Notes under the pieces: model-generated
Databases searched by the model: none
The model's input: the letters and a program-made list of their open reading frames with translations, nothing else
What the model was told of the DNA's origin: nothing
Assembly (NCBI GenBank): GCA_017460065.1
Contig: JAFUBT010000009.1
Location: forward strand, 1 to 64,000
Direction of reading: 5' to 3'
DNA length: 64,000 nucleotides
Origin: Candidatus Saccharimonadota bacterium
GTDB taxonomy: Bacteria; Patescibacteriota; Saccharimonadia; Saccharimonadales; Saccharimonadaceae
In this document: piece after piece, positions 52,736 to 61,145 of the stretch
How positions within the stretch are numbered: the first letter of the stretch is position 1
Layout: every line of letters begins with the position of its first letter
Made by a program: the position numbers and the translations under genes

Positions 52736-52957
52736 ATGAATGTAGGCGTGTTTTTAAATATCACAGTTTTCACTTCGGCGGTGCTATTGATTTTGTTAGT
52801 TTTACTGCAGCAGCGTGGGGCGTCTTTGGGCGCCGGTTTTGGCGGTTCGGGCGAGTTGAATACTGAGCGCCGTGGGCTCGAAAAATCTTTGTACGACACG
52901 ACGATTGTTGTGGCGGTGATTTTCGTGCTGTCGATTTTATCAATTCTAATTATCTAA
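52736..52957 (+). CDS. secG: Protein-export subunit SecG
   Basis: 73 residues with two TM helices. LLVLLQQRGASLGAGFGGSG is the conserved SecG loop. It assists SecYE in export. The peptide-binding protein gene follows after 3 nt. Confidence 0.92.
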   Translation: MNVGVFLNITVFTSAVLLILLVLLQQRGASLGAGFGGSGELNTERRGLEKSLYDTTIVVAVIFVLSILSILII

Positions 52958-52960
52958 TTA

Positions 52961-54748
52961 ATGAAACAGCAGTCGAAAAGAGTGGGCGCAAGTGCAGCTA
53001 AGGGGCAAGATAAGGATTTTTTGACGCGCGCTAATGAGTTGGGTGAGAAGGCGGGCGATCATTTTTCGACACTGTTTATTCGGCGACTAAAAAATGTCCG
53101 GGAAGTGCGGCTTTGGGTGGTCGAGTGGGCTTTGCTGGTGGCGGTAGTGTTTTTACTGACCATTGTGCAAATATTCTGGTATGCTTCATCTTACGAAACA
53201 ACGGCTTTTGCCGAAGGTGGTGATTATACCGAGGCGAGCCTGGGCGAGGTTAAGACCATGAATCCGCTCTATGCTAGTACAAATTCCGAGAAAACGATTG
53301 CACGACTGCTGTTTGCGAACTTGGTGTCGCCAGATGAGTCTGGCCATAGCGGTATGGAGCTGGCGAAGAGCGTACGCATGGATGAGACGGGGAAGAACTG
53401 GACGGTGACCTTGCGCGATAATCTAAAATGGTCGGACGGCGAGCCGATTACGGCGGAAGATATAATTTATACCATTTCTTTAATTGACGACACGACGGCC
53501 AATACGACGATTTTGGCGGATTTTTCACGTATTAAACTCGAGAAAGTGGACGACTTAACGGTGATATTTCATTTACCGTCGGTTTATAATGACTTCGTTG
53601 ATAGCCTAGAATTCCCCTTGGTGCCGGCGCATATTCTGAAGGATGTCAGCCCGGCTCTAGTATACGAACACAGTTTTTCGAGTGAGCCAGTGGGGTCGGG
53701 GCCATTTTGCTATAAAGCGATACAGACCGGTGGTGGAAATAATCGCTACCTGCAGATGATCTACCTGAAACGAAATGATTTGTATTTTGGTGGTAAGACG
53801 AAGCTGGCGAGCTTTAATTTGCGCACTTATGATGACGCAGCAAAGATAGTAGACGCACTGAATGACGGAATAATTAGTGCAACAGCAGAAAGTTTGCCGG
53901 CAGAGTCGGTGCGTACCAGGAACCATCGTGTAACGCTCACGAACGGGGGACTGTATGCCTTTATGAACACCAAGAGTGACATCTTGAAATCGACCGTTGT
54001 ACGGCAAGCGATTCAGCGAGGCGTAGATATGGCGAAATTGCGTGAAGGGCTAGACGCAATGCGTTACTTGGATTACCCATTTATTGAGAGCCAAGAGCCG
54101 GAGCTGCATTATCCAGAATTGCCGAGTTACAGTGTGGATGAAGCCAAGAAGTTGTTGGGTGAGAGCAAGTTGTATTATGACGAGAGTGGCCAGCTGTATG
54201 GTGAGGATGGCGTAACGGCCAATTTGTCTTTAGCGGTACGTAAGCGCCAGCCGGCACAGGGGATTGCTGAGGCTTTTGCTAAGCAACTTGAGGAGCTTGG
54301 CTTTGAGGTGTCGCTGAAAGTGTTTGACGATACGGCGCCTAATATGGATTTCTTTGCGACAGTATTGCGACCGCGCGATTACGATATCTTGTTCTACGAG
54401 GTTGACTTGGGTGTGAGTGCAGATGCATTCGTGTATTATAGTTCGACGCAGATGAGTGGGGCGGGGTGGAATTTTAGTAATTATAGTAATGCGCTGGTGG
54501 ACGATGCCTTGCTGACGGCGCGGACGACACTAGACGACGAATTGCGTAGCCTGAAGTTGAACGCGTTCTTGCAACGATGGGTAAATGAGGTGCCGGCGAT
54601 TGGTATTTATCAGTCGGCGATGGATTATTACTATCAAGATAATTTGCAAATTTATGCTGATAATGCGCGATTTACGGACGCCTTGGACCGTTTTCGGGAC
54701 GTGAAATACTGGGCAAGTAGCCGCAGCGAAGTGAAGCAAACGCCGTAG
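52961..54748 (+). CDS. Membrane-anchored peptide-binding protein (SBP_bac_5)
   Basis: 595 residues of the OppA/DppA family. DNLKWSDGEPITAEDIIYT and VGSGPFCYK mark the family, with a C-terminal lobe from about 320. Instead of a lipobox there is a 50-residue cytosolic part and a TM at about 51-74, so the protein is TM-anchored. No ABC permease genes are nearby. A peptide uptake role fits an organism without amino-acid biosynthesis, but this is inference. It probably shares the secG transcript. Confidence 0.85.
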   Translation: MKQQSKRVGASAAKGQDKDFLTRANELGEKAGDHFSTLFIRRLKNVREVRLWVVEWALLVAVVFLLTIVQIFWYASSYETTAFAEGGDYTEASLGEVKTMNPLYASTNSEKTIARLLFANLVSPDESGHSGMELAKSVRMDETGKNWTVTLRDNLKWSDGEPITAEDIIYTISLIDDTTANTTILADFSRIKLEKVDDLTVIFHLPSVYNDFVDSLEFPLVPAHILKDVSPALVYEHSFSSEPVGSGPFCYKAIQTGGGNNRYLQMIYLKRNDLYFGGKTKLASFNLRTYDDAAKIVDALNDGIISATAESLPAESVRTRNHRVTLTNGGLYAFMNTKSDILKSTVVRQAIQRGVDMAKLREGLDAMRYLDYPFIESQEPELHYPELPSYSVDEAKKLLGESKLYYDESGQLYGEDGVTANLSLAVRKRQPAQGIAEAFAKQLEELGFEVSLKVFDDTAPNMDFFATVLRPRDYDILFYEVDLGVSADAFVYYSSTQMSGAGWNFSNYSNALVDDALLTARTTLDDELRSLKLNAFLQRWVNEVPAIGIYQSAMDYYYQDNLQIYADNARFTDALDRFRDVKYWASSRSEVKQTP

Positions 54749-54793
54749 GCGTGATTTACAAATATATCCAGATATGGTAGCATAAGGGCAGTT

Positions 54794-54884
54794 GCGCCCG
54801 TGGTGGAATTGGTAGACACGCTAGCTTGAGGTGCTAGTGGCCACTTGTACGGCTGTGCTAGTTCAAATCTAGTCGGGCGCACCA
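54794..54884 (+). tRNA. tRNA-Leu (GAG)
   Basis: Acceptor GCGCCCG pairs with CGGGCGC, followed by ACCA. The anticodon loop TTGAGGT gives GAG. The long variable arm (GTGGCCACTTGTACGGCTGT) is typical of Leu. Confidence 0.95.
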
Positions 54885-54993
54885 AAATTCACAGCTGGAA
54901 TCGCCTATCTGGGCGATTTTTTCTTCTTGTTCGCCGGCTAGGCGCGCTGCGAATAAAGAAATCTCCCACCTAGGCGATCCCCACTGCGAATTT
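54885..54993 (+). repeat. tRNA-trailing palindrome, copy T2
   Basis: Starts right after the CCA. Left arm AAATTCACAGCTGGAATCGCC pairs with the right end GGCGATCCCCACTGCGAATTT, with further pairing inward. The left arm contains CGCC-tatct-GGCG then T6, a small terminator. The centre GGCTAGGCGCGCTGCG and AAAGAAATC match T1 and T3. Confidence 0.75.
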
Positions 54994-55080
54994 AAGAGGA
55001 AAACACCGATTTCTCAGTTTTTATTTCTTTGGATAACTTTTTTGTGGTAAAATTTAAGCATAAGTATAAGCGAGGGTGTG

Positions 55081-55971
55081 ATGAGAAAAATATTTGCAGC
55101 CGGATTGGTAGTTATGGTGGCTTGTTGCGTGGCTCCGATGTTGGCTGGGGGAGTGTTCGCAGAGTCGGAAGCGAATAGTGAATTTGAATACGACAGTTAT
55201 CTAAATTTTGGGCAGTTGTCTGAATTAGGCGGTAGTTATACCGATAGTTTCAAGGTGCGCAATAACGGCGAAACGGAATTGAAACTGGAGCTGAGTATCG
55301 AGCCGAGTCGCTTAGACGGCGTGAGAGATGAAAATAAGTTAGCATCTGATTGGTTGGCCTTCGTAGGCGGCGCCGTAAGGCAGACCGTACCGGCGCAGGA
55401 GGAGAAAGATATTCGGCTGCGGGCGACATTGCCAGCGGATGCGGCGGCCGGTAGCCAATATGCGACGGTAAAAATACTTATAAACGGCGAGATAGAGCAT
55501 TATGTTGACGTGCGTCTAGATGTGATGGGCGACGATTTACGTTATAACGGGACATTGCGGCATGCGGGCGTGAGCGCGGTGAATTTTGGTAAAGAAATCA
55601 AGGCGACGGTGGTTGCAGAGAACCAGGGTACGGGTGGATTCCAGCTTAAAAATTTTGTTCAGTACAAAAAAGGCCTGAACGGCGCTGCTGAGTGGACGAC
55701 CTTGGTGGATGAGACTGCAGAAGTCGCGCCTGGCGCTGAGGAGCGTTTGGGAGACGATAAGAGCTATGAATTGGGCTATGGCATCTTCAGTGTGGAGCAG
55801 AAGATTAGTTACGTGAACGCCGATGGTGAATTAATTGAACAGACGAGGGCGCAGACTGTCGTTAATTGCCCACTCTGGTTAGCTCTGGTTGTTGCTGGCG
55901 TGATTGTGGGGGCTGTGGCTATTGTTATTGCACTAAAACGTCGCAGGGGAAAGCTTGCCGCAAGCGCCTAG
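55081..55971 (+). CDS. Surface protein with signal peptide and C-terminal TM
   Basis: 296 residues. The signal peptide ends near GGVFA (27). The ectodomain contains Ig-like strands (SFKVRNNGETELKLELSIEP; QYATVKILINGEIEHYVDV; TVVAENQGTGGFQL), like DUF916/WxL-operon proteins. A C-terminal TM (about 264-285) and the tail KRRRGK anchor it. There is no LPXTG. GAGGG lies 4 nt before ATG 55081. It probably binds another surface component; partner unknown. Confidence 0.7.
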   Translation: MRKIFAAGLVVMVACCVAPMLAGGVFAESEANSEFEYDSYLNFGQLSELGGSYTDSFKVRNNGETELKLELSIEPSRLDGVRDENKLASDWLAFVGGAVRQTVPAQEEKDIRLRATLPADAAAGSQYATVKILINGEIEHYVDVRLDVMGDDLRYNGTLRHAGVSAVNFGKEIKATVVAENQGTGGFQLKNFVQYKKGLNGAAEWTTLVDETAEVAPGAEERLGDDKSYELGYGIFSVEQKISYVNADGELIEQTRAQTVVNCPLWLALVVAGVIVGAVAIVIALKRRRGKLAASA

Positions 55972-55984
55972 GTTAGATTGAATA

Positions 55985-56014
55985 AAAAATTACCCGTTGT
56001 AGGGTAATTTTTTG
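55985..56014. terminator. Bidirectional terminator
   Basis: AAAAAATTACCC and GGGTAATTTTTT pair between the surface protein and tRNA-Lys, and serve both strands. Confidence 0.85.
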
Positions 56015-56024
56015 ATTCCAATTT

Positions 56025-56101
56025 TGGTGAGTCCGGTGAGACTTGAACTCACGACACCCTGCTTAAAAGGCAGGTGCTCTAACCAGCTGAGCTACGGACC
56101 C
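56025..56101 (-). tRNA. tRNA-Lys (TTT)
   Basis: On the minus strand acceptor GGGTCCG pairs with CGGACTC (one G-T), anticodon loop CTTTTAA gives TTT, T-loop TTCAAGT, and CCA is encoded at 56025-56027. Confidence 0.95.
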
Positions 56102-56207
56102 AATTTATTTGGCTAACATCTGATATTATACGCCCTTTTAAGAGAAAAGCAAGCTTTGGGCTTTTGCTTGCACAAAACAGGGGAAAGTGGTAAGATGGTG
56201 GAGTTAT

Positions 56208-56284
56208 GGGCGGTTAGCTCAGTTGGCTAGAGCGCGTCTTTGACGTAGACGAGGTCAGAGGTTCAAATCCTCTACCGCCCACCA
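56208..56284 (+). tRNA. tRNA-Val (GAC)
   Basis: Acceptor GGGCGGT pairs with ACCGCCC, anticodon loop TTGACGT gives GAC, T-loop TTCAAAT, and CCA is encoded at the end. Confidence 0.95.
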
Positions 56285-56392
56285 CTTTAGGGTCCTAATC
56301 GCCGATTTTGGCGTTTTTTCATGATTCGCTCGGTCGTAAACCGCGCTTCACATGAAGAAAACACCAAACTCGACGATGGGAATACCAGGTGG
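56282..56392 (+). repeat. tRNA-trailing palindrome, copy T3
   Basis: The left arm starts within the CCA (CCACTTTAGGGTCCTAATCG) and pairs with the right end CGATGGGAATACCAGGTGG. CGCC-gatttt-GGCG plus T6 forms an inner terminator. The centre TTCGCTCGGTCGTAAACCGCG, GAAGAAAACACCAA and CGACGA align closely with T1. Confidence 0.75.
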
Positions 56393-56437
56393 ACAAGCAT
56401 TAAGCTCGGAGATGGGGCTACCCAGAGGTAGGAAATT

Positions 56438-56443
56438 TATATT
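56438..56443 (+). promoter_or_regulatory. Leaderless promoter of typA
   Basis: TATATT ends 6 nt before the ATG at 56450. Confidence 0.5.
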
Positions 56444-56449
56444 GACAAT

Positions 56450-58270
56450 ATGAGAGACAAGAGCAAGATACGTAATGTGGCGATTATCGCGCACGTGGAT
56501 CACGGTAAAACCACTCTAGTGGATGCTTTGTTGAAGCAAAGTAATACTTTTCGTGAGAACCAGGCGGAGATGGGGCAGAGTCTGATTATGGATTCGGGCG
56601 ATCAGGAGCACGAGCGCGGTATCACGATTACCGCTAAGCAGACGGCGGTGTTCTATGAAGGCTATAAGATCAATATTATTGATACGCCAGGGCATGCGGA
56701 CTTCTCTGGTGAAGTAGAACGGACGCTTAATATGGCGGATGGTGTGCTGTTGATTGTTGACGCGCAAGAGGGGCCGATGCCGCAAACTAAATTCGTGCTG
56801 CAAAAGGCGCTTGAAATGTCTTTGCGGCCAATTGTGGTAATTAACAAGATAGATAAACCGGCGGCGCGTTTGGGAGAGGTAGAAGATGAGGTGGCGGATT
56901 TATTCTTGGAGTTGGCGACTAACGAAGAGCAGCTGAAATATCCAGTATATTATGCAATTGCGCGGGACGGTAGGGCTGGTAGTACGCCAGAGTTGGATGC
57001 GGATTTGCACGTAATTTTTGACGCAATTATTCATGAAATTCCGGAGCCGCAGGTGGAGGTTGATGCTTCGCGCGGGGCGCAGCTGTTGGTGGCGGCCTTG
57101 GCAGCGGATAGTTATCTGGGGAAGTATGCGATTGGGCGCATTTTCCGGGGAAAATTGAAGAAGAATGAAGCCGTTACAATTATGAAGACGAATGGTTCTA
57201 CGGTGCGAGCGAAGATTGATGGCATTTATACTTATCGAGGTTTGGGGCGTGAAGAGGCGCAGGAGGCAATTGCTGGAGACATCGTGGCTTTGGCAGGCCT
57301 AGGCCCGGCAAACATTGGCGACACCGTGGCGACGGGTGACCAGCCAGAGGCTTTGCCGACGATTGAGCTGGAGGCGCCAACGCTGAGTATTTATATTGGG
57401 CCAAATACCTCGCCGCTTAAGGGAAGAGAAGGCGAGTTTACGACTTCGCGACAGATTGGCGATCGACTCAAACATGAGTTAGAAACAAATATTTCGTTAC
57501 GCCTGGAGCCGCAGGGCTTGGGTTATAAAGTGTCTGGACGGGGCGAATTGCATTTGTCGGTACTAATCGAGACGATGCGGCGCGAGGGTTACGAGCTCGA
57601 AGTTGGCCGCCCAGAAGTGGTCTATAAACATGAAGACGGTGTAGAGATGGAGCCAGTTGAGGAGCTGAGCATTGAGGTGGCGCCAGAATATGTGGGCGCA
57701 GTATCGCAGGAGTTAGGCGTGCGCAAAGCGGAGCTGCTAGAACAAGAAATGATTTCAACGGGAGCGACGCGTTTTCGTTACAAGATTACCACTGCGGCAT
57801 TAATCGGTTTGCGGAATAATTTAATGACTGGTACAAAGGGCACGGTGATTATGAATACCTTACCGAAGGGCTACCAGCCGGTTAGCGCGCATTATCGCCA
57901 AGAGCGCAACGGTGCCTTGGTCGCGTCGGAGGCGGGTCAGAGTACGGCTTATGCTTTGGACGCAGCGCAAGCGAGAGGAGTTCTGTATATCCCGCCGCAA
58001 GTTGATGTGTATCAGGGGATGATTGTGGGATTGTCGAAAAAGGACGAGTTAGACATAAATGTTTGCCGCGAGAAGCAACTGACGAATATGCGGACGCATG
58101 CCTCGGACGGGGCAATTCAGCTGACGCCGCACACGCAGCTGTCGTTGGAGCAGTGTTTGGATTTCTTGATGGACGATGAGCTACTTGAGGTGACGCCGCA
58201 GAATTTGCGTTTGCGCAAAAAGGAATTGAACCCTGTGATGCGTAAACGGCAACGCAACCACCAGGCTTGA
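56450..58270 (+). CDS. typA: Ribosome-associated GTPase TypA/BipA
   Basis: 606 residues. AHVDHGKTTLVDALL is G1, GITITAKQTA G2, DTPGHADF G3 and NKIDKP G4. EF-G-like domains II, III and V follow with IYIGPNTSPLKGREGEF and the BipA-specific C-terminal domain. It helps assemble and run ribosomes under stress. No ribosome site precedes the ATG, in line with a leaderless message. Confidence 0.96.
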   Translation: MRDKSKIRNVAIIAHVDHGKTTLVDALLKQSNTFRENQAEMGQSLIMDSGDQEHERGITITAKQTAVFYEGYKINIIDTPGHADFSGEVERTLNMADGVLLIVDAQEGPMPQTKFVLQKALEMSLRPIVVINKIDKPAARLGEVEDEVADLFLELATNEEQLKYPVYYAIARDGRAGSTPELDADLHVIFDAIIHEIPEPQVEVDASRGAQLLVAALAADSYLGKYAIGRIFRGKLKKNEAVTIMKTNGSTVRAKIDGIYTYRGLGREEAQEAIAGDIVALAGLGPANIGDTVATGDQPEALPTIELEAPTLSIYIGPNTSPLKGREGEFTTSRQIGDRLKHELETNISLRLEPQGLGYKVSGRGELHLSVLIETMRREGYELEVGRPEVVYKHEDGVEMEPVEELSIEVAPEYVGAVSQELGVRKAELLEQEMISTGATRFRYKITTAALIGLRNNLMTGTKGTVIMNTLPKGYQPVSAHYRQERNGALVASEAGQSTAYALDAAQARGVLYIPPQVDVYQGMIVGLSKKDELDINVCREKQLTNMRTHASDGAIQLTPHTQLSLEQCLDFLMDDELLEVTPQNLRLRKKELNPVMRKRQRNHQA

Positions 58271-58333
58271 ACGTGACGAGGGGCGAATGCCGCTAGAGCT
58301 GTTTGGTATAATAAAACCAGCAAAGGAGGCCTG

Positions 58334-59221
58334 ATGGCGAAAGCAAAAGTTTATTATTCGAAGGTAATAAGCCCAGAGAGTCTGATAGCGGCATACGAGG
58401 CCCTGGGTGTAGAGTTAACGGGAAAAATTGGTGTAAAAGTCTCGACTGGCGAGCGTGGCTCGAAGGGGTATTTAAAGGCGGACTTGATTGGGCCGTTCGT
58501 GCAGAAACTGAAAGCCACGATTATTGAATGTAATACAGCGTATCCTGGCGCGCGGACTGAGGCGACAGAACATCTCGCCGTGGCAAAAGAGCATGGTTTT
58601 ACGGATTTTGCCGAGGTGGATATCATGGACGCCGAAGGCGAGAAAGAGATCCCCGTTAAGAACGGTAAGCATCTGAAATACGACATTATCGGTACGCATT
58701 TGGATAATTATGATGCGATTGTAAACCTTGCGCATGGTAAGGGGCATGCAATGGGCGGCTTTGGCGCGGTCTTAAAGAACCAATCGATTGGTATTGCTTC
58801 GCGACACGGTAAAGCTTATATTCACAGCTGTGGAAAGACGAAAAGCCCGCGATTGTGTTGGACTTTGCCCTACAAACAAGAGCATTTTATTGAGTCGATG
58901 GCCGAGGCGGCAAAAGCAGTGGCGGACTATCTAAGCGACAATGGCAAGCCGATTGTCTATATGACAGTGATGAATGCGTTGTCGGTGGATTGCGACTGTG
59001 ATGCAAACCAGGGTGAACCAGTGATGGGGGATTTGGGGATTATTGCCTCTCTGGACCCCGTAGCGAATGACCAGGCGTTTATTGATATGATATGGGCTTC
59101 CAAAGAACCAGGTGCAGGGCAGCTGCGCGAACGCATAGATCGACAAGTAGGGCGGCATATTTTGCCATATGCGGAGGAAATCGGCCTTGGTACGCGCGAT
59201 TACGAGCTGATTGAGCTGTAG
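58334..59221 (+). CDS. DUF362 family protein
   Basis: 295 residues. KVSTGERGSKGYLKADLIGP, AYPGARTEATEHLAVAKEHG and DCDCDANQGEPVMGDLGII are DUF362 hallmarks. The usual C-terminal ferredoxin is absent; the cysteines in CDCD and SCGKTKS could bind a metal. The family role is unclear (suggested electron transfer or lipid-linked steps). TGg-TATAAT and AAAGGAGG precede the ATG, so it has a normal leader. Confidence 0.8.
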   Translation: MAKAKVYYSKVISPESLIAAYEALGVELTGKIGVKVSTGERGSKGYLKADLIGPFVQKLKATIIECNTAYPGARTEATEHLAVAKEHGFTDFAEVDIMDAEGEKEIPVKNGKHLKYDIIGTHLDNYDAIVNLAHGKGHAMGGFGAVLKNQSIGIASRHGKAYIHSCGKTKSPRLCWTLPYKQEHFIESMAEAAKAVADYLSDNGKPIVYMTVMNALSVDCDCDANQGEPVMGDLGIIASLDPVANDQAFIDMIWASKEPGAGQLRERIDRQVGRHILPYAEEIGLGTRDYELIEL

Positions 59222-59227
59222 AGCAGT

Positions 59228-59263
59228 AGAAAGTACCCCCTATAAAACAGGGGTACTTTTTTG
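59228..59263 (+). terminator. Rho-independent terminator
   Basis: AAAGTACCCC and GGGGTACTTTTTT pair, closing the DUF362 gene. Confidence 0.8.
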
Positions 59264-59540
59264 TTTTTAAAATATTCTTATGTTTTTGCAAGGGGGAGTA
59301 GAGTGCAAATTATGAAATGATATATTGTTTTGTCAATAGAAAATAGGTCAGTTTTTGTTCGTAAATTATAAAATATAAAATGATTCTGCGCAAGTGTGGA
59401 AAACGGTGGGAAAAATAAAAATCTGTTCGGGTTTGTATCTGTTGTGGGCTGTATTTTTACACAAAATGTGGAAAAATTTGCCAAAAATGGGTCTTGCAAA
59501 GTTGAAAAAACTTGCTTAAACTAGGGGCAAGTGGAAAACA
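59264..59540 (+). promoter_or_regulatory. AT-rich spacer with DnaA-like and GTGG boxes
   Basis: A gene-free, AT-rich stretch. TGTGGAAAA at 59395-59403 and 59467-59475 and TTTTACACA at 59455-59463 fit the DnaA-box consensus TTWTNCACA (two on the minus strand). Two GTGG units at 59396 and 59406 are exactly 10 nt apart, as in MraZ operators. A possible promoter is TTGAAA (59492-59497) with TAAACT about 19 nt later. Which of these is functional cannot be told. Confidence 0.35.
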
Positions 59541-59570
59541 TAAAACAAACACCACTAACAAAAACAAAAA
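59541..59570 (+). promoter_or_regulatory. A/C-rich leader tract
   Basis: A G-free run of A, C and T containing AAAACAAACACCA and AACAAAAACAAAAA. Nearly the same tract is at 20738-20765 in the leader of the 65-residue gene. AAAACAAACAC also occurs at 20791 and 60882 just before ribosome sites. Confidence 0.5.
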
Positions 59571-59605
59571 GATCGACAAGGACGATTGGTTGAGAAAAAC
59601 ATAAA

Positions 59606-59674
59606 ATGACTACTGAAGCGAATGTTAAATGCCAGTCGACTGATTTTCAAATTGTTACACTACGGAAACGATAA
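59606..59674 (+). CDS. Possible 22-residue leader ORF
   Basis: MTTEANVKCQSTDFQIVTLRKR, in the long leader before rsmH. No strong ribosome site is present (AAGGA lies 20 nt up), so translation is doubtful. It is listed because two further short ORFs with good ribosome sites lie downstream in the same cluster. Confidence 0.25.
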   Translation: MTTEANVKCQSTDFQIVTLRKR

Positions 59675-59714
59675 CGGTCGGTATTTTTGTAGTACATTAA
59701 CAAAGTTCGAGTCC

Positions 59715-59772
59715 GGTCACCTAGGAGTTTCGGGCGCGTTAGGAATACGCGAAACAGAAATCAATAGGTACC
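59715..59772 (+). other. Structured RNA element in the rsmH leader
   Basis: GGTCACCTA (59715-59723) can pair with TAGGTACC (59765-59772), enclosing the hairpin GTTTCG...GCGT/ACGC-GAAAC. A related ACCTAGG...TAGGT hairpin occurs near 61005-61030. There is no T run. It could be a cis-regulatory RNA. The rest of 59773-59948 shows no feature except CA-rich sequence and the next -10 box. Confidence 0.4.
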
Positions 59773-59948
59773 TTGCATAAAACACACCTCCCAAACATAT
59801 AACTCACCTCATACAGATTAAGTCTCTCAACACTATAGGACGAGTCGGCTATATGCTGGCAAACTATAGAATCTTAAGATGTATACAAGAAATAAACAGC
59901 AAAAAACACAAACACCTGAAATTTCTAGATGTTCGGATTCGAACAAGA

Positions 59949-59954
59949 TATAAT
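59949..59954 (+). promoter_or_regulatory. Leaderless promoter of rsmH
   Basis: TATAAT ends 6 nt before the ATG at 59961, so rsmH can be made from its own leaderless message besides any long transcript from upstream. Confidence 0.65.
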
Positions 59955-59960
59955 GAAGAA

Positions 59961-60836
59961 ATGAATGAAGTTCATATTCCAGTATTATTATCGAATGTTG
60001 TGAAGTATCTTAGGCCGAGTGCAGGCGAAACATATTTGGACCTGACGGCTGGATACGGTGGGCATGCAGATAAAATTTTGGAAGTAACGCGGAACTATAA
60101 AGGAGCGGTCTTGAATGACCGTGATCAGAATGCGATTAATTTCTTGAAGGCGAAGTACCAAGAGGAGAAGCCGAAGTTAATCCATGCTGATTTTTACAGT
60201 ACGGCGCTACGACTTGTGGAGAGTAATGAAAAATTCGATATGATTCTGGCGGACTTTGGCGTTTCTTCACCGCAATTAGACCGTGCGGAGCGTGGTTTTT
60301 CGTTTGCGCAGGTAGCGCGATTGGATATGCGCATGGACGAATCGCAAGATTTGGACGCTTGGCAAATCGTGAACAAGTGGAGCGAGCGAAAGCTGGTAGA
60401 GATTTTTGTAAAATATGGCGAAGAACGGAAGGGGCGAGCCGAGTTATTGGCGCGCGAAATCTGCTGGCATCGACCAATCGAGACGACAACGGAGTTGGCT
60501 GAGCTAATTAAGGCGAAGTCTCCCCATACGCACACGCATCCAGCGACCAAGATTTTTCAGGCGATTCGGATTGCTGTTAATGACGAGCTGCACGAAATCG
60601 CGCAGACGTTGGCTTTATTGCCGAAACTTTTGGCGCCAGGTGGTCGAGTGGCGATTATCTCCTTCCATAGTTTGGAAGATCGTCTTGTAAAGGATTTTTT
60701 CAAGCAAGAAAGCTCAAAGGGCTTAGAATCAAGCCTGAAAATCCTGACCAAAAAACCAATAATTGCGGACAATAACGAAATCGTTAACAACCCACGCTCG
60801 AGGAGCGCGAAGTTGCGGGTGGCAGAGAGAATTTAA
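59961..60836 (+). CDS. rsmH: 16S rRNA m4C1402 methyltransferase RsmH
   Basis: 291 residues from ATG 59961, where the protein starts MNEVHIPVLLSNVVKYL as RsmH should; a 36-residue upstream extension is not family-like. The SAM site is YLDLTAGYGGHADKIL, then DMILADFGVSSPQLD, ARLDMRMDES, RIAVNDELHEI and IISFHSLEDRLVKDFF. It is the usual first gene after mraZ in the division-wall cluster; mraZ is not present here. Confidence 0.95.
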   Translation: MNEVHIPVLLSNVVKYLRPSAGETYLDLTAGYGGHADKILEVTRNYKGAVLNDRDQNAINFLKAKYQEEKPKLIHADFYSTALRLVESNEKFDMILADFGVSSPQLDRAERGFSFAQVARLDMRMDESQDLDAWQIVNKWSERKLVEIFVKYGEERKGRAELLAREICWHRPIETTTELAELIKAKSPHTHTHPATKIFQAIRIAVNDELHEIAQTLALLPKLLAPGGRVAIISFHSLEDRLVKDFFKQESSKGLESSLKILTKKPIIADNNEIVNNPRSRSAKLRVAERI

Positions 60837-60845
60837 AGTCTGATG

Positions 60846-60877
60846 GTTGCCCGGAACGTTGAGGCTCAGCGGGCAAT
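60846..60877 (+). other. Hairpin after rsmH
   Basis: TTGCCCG and CGGGCAA pair across a 16-nt loop with no T run. It may be an RNA-stability or processing element between rsmH and the next cistron. Confidence 0.45.
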
Positions 60878-60910
60878 CGTAAAAACAAACACAAAAAAGG
60901 AGAGAGCCAA

Positions 60911-60973
60911 ATGGCCAAAATCCAAGTAACCAACAAATCTCGTGCACAAAAAGTTGCCGTTATTTTTCGCTAA
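60911..60973 (+). CDS. 20-residue ORF with strong ribosome site
   Basis: MAKIQVTNKSRAQKVAVIFR. AAGGAGAGAG stands 4-8 nt before the ATG and the A/C tract AAAACAAACAC just before that, so initiation should be efficient. The peptide is very basic. It might be a leader peptide or a small division-cluster protein; no family is known to me. A spacer with ACCTAGG...TAGGT follows. Confidence 0.4.
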   Translation: MAKIQVTNKSRAQKVAVIFR

Positions 60974-61071
60974 GACTTAATCTATACATGCCCCGTTTGA
61001 CCTAGGGGTACCATATAGGTGAAGTTTTTGAGGGAAGTGTAAAATTTTGACCTTCTTTGGAGAGGAGCTGG

Positions 61072-61122
61072 ATGGTCTTGACCCGCCATTCAGCTGCCGC
61101 CAAAGCTAAAAAACAAACATAA
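61072..61122 (+). CDS. 16-residue ORF with ribosome site
   Basis: MVLTRHSAAAKAKKQT, with GAGAGGAG 4 nt before the ATG, ending 23 nt before ftsL. It could couple ribosomes into ftsL, which has only a weak ribosome site. It is basic, like the 20-residue ORF upstream. Confidence 0.4.
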   Translation: MVLTRHSAAAKAKKQT

Positions 61123-61145
61123 AAACAAGTGGAATTATATTAAGA

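Noticed and set aside
59701-59720. GTTCGAGTC resembling a tRNA or tmRNA T-loop
   Set aside because: The flanking bases cannot form a 5-bp T-stem and no acceptor stem or CCA is present.
59853-59960. A 36-residue N-terminal extension of RsmH
   Set aside because: It is not like any RsmH N-terminus, and a TATAAT sits 6 nt before the internal ATG at 59961.
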